Shown one piece after another: positions 1 to 4,462 of a stretch of DNA of 6,152 bases. The stretch covers positions 1-6,152 of the forward strand of contig DAOUQK010000229.1 of the NCBI GenBank assembly GCA_030625695.1, written 5' to 3'. The DNA is from Paracoccaceae bacterium (GTDB lineage Bacteria; Pseudomonadota; Alphaproteobacteria; Rhodobacterales; Rhodobacteraceae). The notes under the pieces were generated by a model. It saw nothing but the letters and a program-made list of their open reading frames with translations, was not told where the DNA came from and searched no databases. Within the stretch, counting starts at the first letter, position 1. Each line of letters begins with the position of its first letter. Made by a program: the position numbers and the translations under genes.

Positions 1-603
1 CTGCATGCAATGAAGGTCGGGCGGGTGATCGCAAGGCCATTCCTTGGCAACGCAACGGATGGGTTTGCCCGCACCATCAACCGGCGCGATTATGCCATCG
101 ACCCACCGGCACCGGTTCTGACCAATTGGGTGCAAAACGCAGGGCGCCGGGTGTACGCCATCGGCAAGATTGGTGATATCTTCTCAATGCAAGGCATTGA
201 CGAGGTGCGAAAAGGCGATGACGCCACCCTGATGCGCCACCTTGATGATCTGGTTGAAACGGCAGATGACGGCAGCCTGACCTTCGCCAACTTCGTCGAA
301 TTCGACAGCCTTTATGGCCATCGCCGTGACATTTCCGGCTATGCCCGCGCCTTAGAGACTTTCGACGTGGCGCTTGGCCCAATCCTGAACAAGCTGCGCG
401 CGGATGACATCATGATCCTGACGGCAGACCACGGCAATGACCCTAGCTGGCCGGGCACGGATCACACCCGCGAACGGGTGCCGGTACTGGTGGCCGGGAA
501 AGGTGGCGGTGAACTTGGGCAGGTCGCGTTTGTCGACGTCGCCGCAAGCATCGCCGCGCACCTTGGTGTGCCTGCGCAAGGACCGGGCTGTAGTTTTTTC
601 TGA
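1..603 (+). CDS. deoB: Phosphopentomutase, C-terminal part (5' end outside window)
   Basis: Phosphopentomutase interconverts alpha-D-ribose (or deoxyribose) 1-phosphate and the 5-phosphate in the cytoplasm, linking nucleoside phosphorolysis to the pentose phosphate pathway. It belongs to the alkaline-phosphatase superfamily and needs two Mn2+. The frame is open from base 1, so the ATG at 10 is internal; about 200 residues, roughly the second half of a protein of about 400, are present. Visible family motifs: NRRDYA near residue 28, IGKIGDIFS near 54, FDSLYGHRRD (metal ligands Asp102 and His107 of this fragment), and DHGNDPSWPGTDHTRE (Asp143, His144, His155). All the metal ligands expected in this half are present. 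The protein ends in GPGCSFF, close to the usual GTSFL-type terminus, so the 3' end is complete. upp follows 82 bases downstream on the same strand, a normal salvage-operon arrangement. The fragment looks intact and functional. Confidence 0.97.
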   Translation: MHAMKVGRVIARPFLGNATDGFARTINRRDYAIDPPAPVLTNWVQNAGRRVYAIGKIGDIFSMQGIDEVRKGDDATLMRHLDDLVETADDGSLTFANFVEFDSLYGHRRDISGYARALETFDVALGPILNKLRADDIMILTADHGNDPSWPGTDHTRERVPVLVAGKGGGELGQVAFVDVAASIAAHLGVPAQGPGCSFF

Positions 604-673
604 ACACTGAGTCGGGGCGGGGGTTGCGGGCAGGCCGCGTGTGACCCAAAAGGGAGCCACGCATTTCAACTCT

Positions 674-678
674 GGGAG
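674..678 (+). promoter_or_regulatory. Ribosome binding site that fixes the upp start
   Basis: GGGAG lies 7 bases before the ATG at 686. The same reading frame is open back to an ATG-like start at 641, but the 15 extra residues that would add do not match the family. The start at 686, giving MSKHLTIVDHPLVQHKL, has both this Shine-Dalgarno sequence and the standard Upp N-terminus. Confidence 0.75.
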
Positions 679-685
679 CCCTGCC

Positions 686-1318
686 ATGTCCAAGCATCTG
701 ACAATCGTCGATCATCCGCTGGTTCAACATAAACTGTCGTTGATGCGCGAAATGGAAACGCCGACAGCGGTGTTCCGTCAATTGCTGCACGAGCTGACGC
801 TGTTATTGGCCTATGAGATCACCCGCGAAATGCCGATGACCACCAAACCCATCGAGACACCGATGGAAATGATGGAGGCACCGACCCTGGCCGGGCGCAA
901 ACTGGCGCTGGTGTCGATCCTGCGGGCCGGCAACGGCATGCTTGACGGTGTGTTGGAACTGATCCCGCTGGCGCGGGTCGGGTTTGTCGGGCTTTACCGG
1001 GATGAAAAGACGCTGAAACCAGTGCAATATTACTTCAAAGTCCCCGACCGGCTGGATGAACGGCTGGTGATTACCGTGGACCCGATGCTGGCCACCGGTA
1101 ATTCGTCTGTGGCAGCGATTGATCTGCTGAAAGGGGCCGGGGCCACCAACATCCGGTTCTTGTGTCTTCTGGCCGCCCCCGAAGGCGTCGCGCGGATGAA
1201 AGAGGCGCATCCGGATGTGCCAATTGTCACCGCAGCCCTTGATAGGGGACTGAACGAAAAGGGCTATATCATGCCCGGTTTGGGCGATGCCGGGGATCGG
1301 ATGTTCGGGACGAAATAA
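686..1318 (+). CDS. upp: Uracil phosphoribosyltransferase
   Basis: Upp condenses uracil with PRPP to give UMP and pyrophosphate in the cytoplasm; it is the main route of uracil salvage. The 210-residue product matches the usual family length (about 208-210). Family landmarks run in order: HPLVQHKLSLMRE at 10-22, ILRAGNGMLDGVLE at 78-91, the PRPP-binding loop DPMLATGNSS at 132-141, LLAAPEGV at 161-168, and the uracil-binding YIMPGLGDAGDR at 194-205, ending FGTK. Many relatives have GGS in the PRPP loop where this one has GNS; this looks like a normal alphaproteobacterial variant. The gene follows deoB by 82 bases on the same strand with no obvious terminator between them, so co-transcription in a nucleoside salvage operon is likely (inference). 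No clear terminator is seen in the 67 bases before the next gene. Confidence 0.97.
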   Translation: MSKHLTIVDHPLVQHKLSLMREMETPTAVFRQLLHELTLLLAYEITREMPMTTKPIETPMEMMEAPTLAGRKLALVSILRAGNGMLDGVLELIPLARVGFVGLYRDEKTLKPVQYYFKVPDRLDERLVITVDPMLATGNSSVAAIDLLKGAGATNIRFLCLLAAPEGVARMKEAHPDVPIVTAALDRGLNEKGYIMPGLGDAGDRMFGTK

Positions 1319-1385
1319 CCTGTATCATTGCTTTACTCGACTCAGGTTTTAGGCCATTCTGCGTCCATATGTTGTGGGGGCAGTG

Positions 1386-2750
1386 ATGAGAATAACAAGA
1401 GTTATTGCAGTTGGCATTATGTTGAGTGCGCTTGGAATGGGCGCGCTTAACGCGCAGACCTTGCGTAAATCGGCCCCTCCGGCGGAATTTCCACCGGCGT
1501 CCTACAAGGGCAAGCAATATGTCGACAGTCGCGGTTGCATCTATATCCGGGCAGGAATTGACGGCAATGTGAACTGGGTGCCAAGAGTGTCGCGCAGCCG
1601 CAAACAGGTTTGCGGGTACAAGCCGACCGGCGTGGCAGGGGCAAGGCCAACGCCAGCCCCCAAGGCGACTGTCAAGCCGGTTATCATTACCGCAACACCG
1701 GCCCCTGTCGCTACACCGGCCCCGGCGCGAGTGACTGCCAAGACCGCTCCTGCTGTTCAGCCCGTCACGGCGCGACCCGTACCAACAACAGTGGTCGCGC
1801 AGCCCAAGCCCGCCAGGGTTGTCCAGCCCGCAAGAGTTGTGAGGCGAGTGGCCCCGGTTCAAGCGCCGACCAAAGCCCCTGTTCAACCTCCTGCGGCCGC
1901 CGCTTCGGGCAACTGTTCCAATGCATCAGCCTTCAGTCAGCAGTTCATCAATAAACCAAACCGGCGTCACAAGGTGCGGTGCGGCCCACAGACCGAAGCA
2001 CCGGTGACCTATGGGCGTGGCGAAGATCAGTCTTCGATTGGGGTTCCGTCCGGCACCCGGGTCGTTCAGCGTCATGTGTTTGACCGGCGTCAGAACACAA
2101 CAAATGTAACAGTACCAAGTGGGTATCGGACCGTTTGGAAAGACGATCGGTTGAATCCAAACCGGGCCGAGCGGACCCTGCAGCCGGCGCAGATTGTGAC
2201 CGGTGTTACGGTGCCGTCCGGATATCGACGTGTCGAGGATGCGGATGGGCAGTTGAATCCGGCACGAGGTGTCCGGTCGGCTGCGGGCAATGCCCAGACT
2301 AATCAGATATGGAGCAATACCGTGCCGCGCACTTTGTTGCAGGTCCCGACCGCCGGTCAGATTGTGACTGTTCCGGCGGGGTCTGCACGGGTGCAAGTGC
2401 AACAAACCACCGTGAAGACGACTGCGAGGACGACTGTGAGCCGGACAGCTCGTGCGGTGAACCTGACAAGCACGGCGGGTATTGCGGGGGCCAGTGTTGG
2501 TCAGACCAGTGTTGGTCAAATCGGTGGTAAACGGCTTTTCATCCGCGTCGCCACCTATGCGTCCGAAGATGATGCGCGGTCGGTGGCCAAGTCCTTGGCG
2601 CGCCGGGGGCTGCCAATGAACCTTGGGCATGTCAAATCCAGTAGCAACAAGGTTGTTCTGGCCGGGCCTTTTGCGTCAAAAACACAGGCAAATGCTGCCC
2701 TTGCCCAAGTGCATGGGGCCGGGTTTCGGAATGCCCGGTTGAACAAGTAA
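1386..2750 (+). CDS. Secreted SPOR-domain protein with Pro/Ala-rich linker and VPSGYR repeats
   Basis: This is a predicted exported cell-envelope protein of 454 residues. It has four visible parts. A signal peptide covers about residues 1-23 (MRITRV, a hydrophobic core, then ALNA before Gln24). A short N-terminal domain with YVDSRGCIYIRAGIDGN contains Cys51 and Cys76. A long Pro/Ala/Val/Thr-rich linker spans about 82-173. A middle region with Cys177 and Cys199 contains repeated VPSG(Y)R segments at about 220, 243, 276 and 329. The C-terminal SPOR domain covers about 382-454 (KRLFIRVATYAS, SLARRGLP, VVLAGPFASKTQANAAL). SPOR domains bind glycan strands lacking stem peptides and often direct proteins to the division septum, so a septal or peptidoglycan role is inferred. 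The two Cys pairs could form disulfides in the periplasm. Start choice: ATG 1386 has a G-run (1376-1380) just upstream and gives a clean signal peptide; a GTG at 1374 would add only four residues. There is no catalytic domain, so an RlpA- or amidase-type activity is not supported. The exact biological role is unknown. Confidence 0.85.
   Translation: MRITRVIAVGIMLSALGMGALNAQTLRKSAPPAEFPPASYKGKQYVDSRGCIYIRAGIDGNVNWVPRVSRSRKQVCGYKPTGVAGARPTPAPKATVKPVIITATPAPVATPAPARVTAKTAPAVQPVTARPVPTTVVAQPKPARVVQPARVVRRVAPVQAPTKAPVQPPAAAASGNCSNASAFSQQFINKPNRRHKVRCGPQTEAPVTYGRGEDQSSIGVPSGTRVVQRHVFDRRQNTTNVTVPSGYRTVWKDDRLNPNRAERTLQPAQIVTGVTVPSGYRRVEDADGQLNPARGVRSAAGNAQTNQIWSNTVPRTLLQVPTAGQIVTVPAGSARVQVQQTTVKTTARTTVSRTARAVNLTSTAGIAGASVGQTSVGQIGGKRLFIRVATYASEDDARSVAKSLARRGLPMNLGHVKSSSNKVVLAGPFASKTQANAALAQVHGAGFRNARLNK
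2043..2381 (+). repeat. VPSGYR-type repeats inside the SPOR protein
   Basis: The encoded protein has repeated segments built on V-P-S/A-G: VPSGTRVV (residue 220), VPSGYRTV (243), VPSGYRRV (276) and a weaker VPAGSARV (329). The second and third copies extend into a shared pattern, VTVPSGYR, then an Asp-containing stretch, then LNP-R and R-(T/S). The repeats are seen at protein level; the DNA copies have diverged, so they are old and probably structural rather than a recent duplication. Confidence 0.6.
2417..2440 (+). repeat. 12-bp tandem duplication in the SPOR-protein linker
   Basis: Two adjacent 12-base units, 2417-2428 and 2429-2440, both GACGACTG(C/T)GAG, differ at one base. The reading frame is kept and a Thr/Ala/Arg/Val/Ser-rich linker is encoded. 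This is consistent with replication slippage in an unconstrained spacer before the SPOR domain. Confidence 0.7.
2491..2518 (+). repeat. 15-bp-period tandem repeat just before the SPOR domain
   Basis: CCAGTGTTGGTCA occurs at 2491-2503 and again at 2506-2518, a period of 15 bases (five codons), encoding the repeated SVGQ of ASVGQTSVGQIG. It is in frame and close to the linker/SPOR junction, and looks like a recent slippage event in the flexible spacer. Confidence 0.75.
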
Positions 2751-2903
2751 TACCAATCCGAACAACCAGAGATTCATTGTCATCACGCGTAGGGTGGGCA
2801 GTCCTGCCCACCGCCCACCTTGATTACAAAGAAGGTGGGCAAAACTGCCCACCCTACGGGGGCTGTGGGGTCGGGGACCGGTCAATCATTAGACGGATTG
2901 GTA
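2751..2903. mobile_element. MITE-like non-coding element with TA-flanked terminal inverted repeats
   Basis: The segment is bounded by a perfect 10-base inverted repeat: TACCAATCCG (2751-2760) and CGGATTGGTA (2894-2903). It begins directly after the TAA of the SPOR gene. One reading is an 8-base terminal repeat, CCAATCCG, flanked by a duplicated TA, as expected for insertion by an IS630/mariner-type transposase; the TA duplication cannot be told apart from two more palindrome bases. A 6-base AACAAG also occurs on both sides (2742-2747, 2905-2910), which may be chance. The interior has no plausible gene and contains a large nested palindrome. Non-autonomous MITE or REP-like repeat is my interpretation; no transposase is present in the window. 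Confidence 0.5.
2788..2858. repeat. Nested GTAGGGTGGGC palindrome
   Basis: The outer arms 2788-2802 and 2844-2858 (CGTAGGGTGGGCAGT and its complement) pair perfectly over 15 bases. Inner arms 2813-2821 (GCCCACCTT) and 2832-2840 pair over 9 bases around a 10-base loop, with unpaired stretches at 2803-2812 and 2841-2843. A rival fold makes two smaller hairpins: GGTGGGCAG with CTGCCCACC (2793-2801/2804-2812), and GGTGGGC with GCCCACC (2834-2840/2847-2853). From memory, GTAGGGTGGGC palindromes are dispersed repeats in many bacterial genomes. Lying between convergent genes, this one could stop transcription or stabilise 3' ends on both strands, although no strong T-tract follows it. Confidence 0.8.
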
Positions 2904-2918
2904 AAACAAGCCTCTTTC

Positions 2919-2941
2919 AAGCCGCCTGAATGACGCGGCTT
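2919..2941. terminator. Possible weak hairpin terminator at the 3' end of the minus-strand gene
   Basis: AAGCCGC (2919-2925) and GCGGCTT (2935-2941) form a 7-bp stem with a 9-base loop, touching the stop codon of the gene at 2941-3954. Read on the minus strand, the stem is followed by GAAAGAGG rather than a T-run; on the plus strand only TT follows. It could mark the 3' end of either convergent transcript, but the missing T-tract keeps confidence low. Confidence 0.3.
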
Positions 2942-3954
2942 TAACCGCCGCAGATGTTTTGCAAAGTCACCCAGTCCCGGTCAGGAAGAACTGGTTCAAG
3001 GGCGCGTCCTGCCATTGGATCTGCCTCGATCAGGCCAAGCACGCTTTCACCGGTAATATCACGGGCATAGGCGTATGGGGTTGAGGGAATCGCAGTCTGG
3101 GCGAATACGCTTAGCAATTGTTCATCCGTTAAGGCGGGCCTTGGGGCCACCAGAACTTGTTCAGCGTAGCGATCCAGGTCGGCAGGGGTAAGATCGCCCG
3201 TGGTGAGCAACCGAAATGTGGCAATTGGCCCGGCGCGTGTCAGCAGATCCTGCAACGGATCGCTTTGCGAAACCTGGACCCGTTCGGACAGGATATAGCC
3301 GGCCACGACGGCAGGGTCGTCATAATCTTCGATCAGGGCCTTGTTCAGCACGACGATGCCGCCAGGCAAATGCAAGGAAAAGCTGACCCCGGCACGCAGA
3401 ACCACAAGTTTGCGAATACCAGTGCGTTCACTCAGGCGGGCCAGCACCGGTGCCGTCTGTTGTGTGATGCAGGCGGGGCCTGCGACCCGCTCAATCCGGG
3501 TCAGCAAGGCAAGGCCAATATCCTGACGCTTGGTATCCGGGACTACAAATATGGTGTGGCGGGTCAGGGCACCCGGCAGCCAGAACACCAGCAACGCCAG
3601 AACTGCGGCAATAGTTGTCAGCACGGCGAACAGCCGCAGACGTCCCGGGCGTGGACGGGCGCGTTCGATGGCTTGGTGGACTTTATTGATGGCGTCGATC
3701 ATCGGCGCTTCGGCGTCGTCGATTTCCAGCGATTCGCGCGCATCGCCTTCGGGATGGTATTGCGCGGGCCTTTGGCCCGGATTGGTCCGTTCGATTGCGG
3801 CCAGCGACCAATGGGTCAGTGCCTTGCCGTTGGCATCTGATATGGTCAGGGTTGCTTCGCCGATCGACACAATGACTTCGCGACGTTGATCGTCAGGGCT
3901 TGCACGCCACAGCCCGATTGCCTCGAGCCGTTGATATTCTTTCAACGCCGTCAT
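2941..3954 (-). CDS. Single-pass membrane protein with a degenerate M48-peptidase-like domain
   Basis: The gene encodes 337 residues of a conserved-looking hypothetical protein. Residues 1-100 are soluble, with a beta-rich stretch (EVIVSIGEATLTISDANGKA, 26-45) and a helical segment MIDAINKVHQAIERAR (85-100). One transmembrane helix covers about 106-128, after RPRPGRLR; the following Arg/His residues give no clear topology. The rest (132-337) contains HLPGGIVVLNKALIED at 195-210 followed by DDPAVVAGYILSERVQ at 212-227. This recalls the M48 pattern LPGG..V..GLL....DEAELA.VLAHEIGH. At the zinc-site position this protein has S-E-R-V-Q (223-227; bases 3274-3288), so the Glu is kept but both His ligands are missing. 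If the relationship is real it is a pseudo-protease. The function is unknown. The start ATG has no strong Shine-Dalgarno; it was kept because the frame reads well from there and no upstream start is evident. The next upstream minus-strand gene begins 122 bases away beyond a hairpin, so this is probably its own unit. Confidence 0.85.
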   Translation of the reverse strand: MTALKEYQRLEAIGLWRASPDDQRREVIVSIGEATLTISDANGKALTHWSLAAIERTNPGQRPAQYHPEGDARESLEIDDAEAPMIDAINKVHQAIERARPRPGRLRLFAVLTTIAAVLALLVFWLPGALTRHTIFVVPDTKRQDIGLALLTRIERVAGPACITQQTAPVLARLSERTGIRKLVVLRAGVSFSLHLPGGIVVLNKALIEDYDDPAVVAGYILSERVQVSQSDPLQDLLTRAGPIATFRLLTTGDLTPADLDRYAEQVLVAPRPALTDEQLLSVFAQTAIPSTPYAYARDITGESVLGLIEADPMAGRALEPVLPDRDWVTLQNICGG

Positions 3955-4013
3955 TTTGACCGGGTTCGCCTGTGCCAGTTATATGCTCGTTTTATGGCAA
4001 TCTAGCATGCAAA

Positions 4014-4048
4014 GACAGGCTGCGGCAAATGATTTGCCGCACCTTGTC
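4014..4048. terminator. Strong hairpin between two minus-strand genes, likely terminator of the DUF2892 gene
   Basis: TGCGGCAAAT (4021-4030) and ATTTGCCGCA (4032-4041) are perfect 10-base complements around a single central G; in RNA the loop would open to a few bases. The stem can continue with GACA (4014-4017) and TGTC (4045-4048) across a small internal loop. It lies 29 bases downstream of the DUF2892 stop codon in minus-strand orientation and is followed there by GCCTGTCTTTGC, a poor T-tract. Terminator is the simplest reading; a protein-binding palindrome upstream of the 3954 gene is the alternative. Confidence 0.5.
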
Positions 4049-4076
4049 AGGTGTACTTCCGGTTGGGTTGTTTTGC

Positions 4077-4271
4077 CTAGCTGGCGGATTTCAGGCCGAG
4101 GCGACGAAAGATCGAGGCTGCCGGGCAGAAACCTGAGAATGCGGATTGCAGCATGTTGGCACCGACAAACAAAGTCAGGAACATCCAGTTGGGCGAGACA
4201 AAATAGGTCAGTGCTACTGAAAGCAGGACCATAAAGCCGGCCAAGGCCATTACTGCGCTGTTGATTGACAT
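4077..4271 (-). CDS. DUF2892 / YgaP-type small inner-membrane protein
   Basis: This is a 64-residue protein with two hydrophobic helices, about residues 7-25 (VMALAGFMVLLSVALTYFV) and 30-46, ending in the family signature GFCPAASIFRRLGLK (47-61) with Cys49. That G-x-C-P tail after two membrane spans is characteristic of DUF2892, also found as the membrane part of the rhodanese YgaP. Relatives are often encoded beside sulfide-oxidation or sulfur-transfer genes and BigR/SqrR-type repressors (family knowledge); no such partner is in this window. Cys49 near the membrane face could act in persulfide chemistry, but this is inference. The start ATG at 4271 has a good Shine-Dalgarno, AAGGGG at 4278-4283, six bases upstream. 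A promoter with an overlapping palindromic operator lies just upstream, suggesting an independently controlled, very short transcript with a leader of about 20 bases. Confidence 0.88.
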   Translation of the reverse strand: MSINSAVMALAGFMVLLSVALTYFVSPNWMFLTLFVGANMLQSAFSGFCPAASIFRRLGLKSAS

Positions 4272-4293
4272 GTGATTCCCCTTTTGAGTTTAA

Positions 4294-4309
4294 ATTCGTA
4301 TATTCGAAT
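4294..4309. promoter_or_regulatory. ATTC-N8-GAAT palindrome, probable SqrR/BigR-type operator
   Basis: The 16 bases ATTCGTATATTCGAAT read almost the same on both strands (14 of 16 positions symmetric). ATTC-N8-GAAT is, as I recall, the consensus recognised by SqrR, the sulfide/persulfide-responsive ArsR-family repressor of Rhodobacter capsulatus, and is close to BigR sites. It covers the -10 box of the promoter for the DUF2892 gene, so a bound repressor would block RNA polymerase. The regulator itself is not encoded in this window. Confidence 0.6.
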
Positions 4310-4325
4310 GTGTTTGGTTTTGCAA
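4297..4325 (-). promoter_or_regulatory. Sigma70-type promoter of the DUF2892 gene
   Basis: On the minus strand, TTGCAA (4325-4320) is followed by exactly 17 bases and then TATACG (4302-4297). This is a good -35/-10 pair at ideal spacing. Transcription would start near 4290, leaving a leader of about 20 bases that contains the Shine-Dalgarno AAGGGG. The -10 box is embedded in the palindromic operator. Confidence 0.6.
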
Positions 4326-4409
4326 GGGTGTTCCCGAAGGGAGAGAATTTGGGCCTCCGGCAGGGAGGTTGAGCCGTCTTGTAAACGCTCCGGGGGAGGG
4401 TTTCAGGCG

Positions 4410-4427
4410 AAAACGGGCGGAGCCCAT
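4410..4427 (-). terminator. Possible terminator of the acyl-CoA synthetase gene
   Basis: On the minus strand, ATGGGC-TCC-GCCCGT forms a six-pair stem (one a G-U pair) followed by TTT (4412-4410), about 36 bases past the stop codon. The stem is short and the T-tract brief. A second small hairpin (CCTCC/GGAGG, 4354-4358 with 4364-4368) lies further downstream. Together they plausibly separate this gene from the DUF2892 promoter. Confidence 0.4.
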
Positions 4428-4462
4428 GCAAAGACCAAAGACGAACAAGGGGTGAGTCGAGA

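Noticed and set aside
641..685. N-terminal extension of Upp from position 641
   Set aside because: The extra 15 residues are unlike the family, while ATG 686 has a proper Shine-Dalgarno and the standard N-terminus.
1319..1385. Promoter search in the upp-SPOR gap
   Set aside because: The best pair found (TTTACT-N17-CATTCT) matches consensus poorly; transcription from the upstream operon or from an unrecognised promoter is equally possible.
1926..2630. 234-codon minus-strand open frame opposite the SPOR gene
   Set aside because: Composition is low-complexity and Arg/Pro/His-rich, there is no Shine-Dalgarno, and it is antisense to a convincing gene with a signal peptide and SPOR domain.
3157..3840. 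227-codon plus-strand open frame opposite the M48-like gene
   Set aside because: Antisense shadow; the minus-strand frame has a clear transmembrane helix and ordered motifs whereas this one has none.
3978..4006. Possible promoter for the gene starting at 3954 (TATAAC on the minus strand at 3983-3978)
   Set aside because: The -10-like box is good, but no acceptable -35 hexamer lies 16-18 bases upstream, so it is not listed as a feature.
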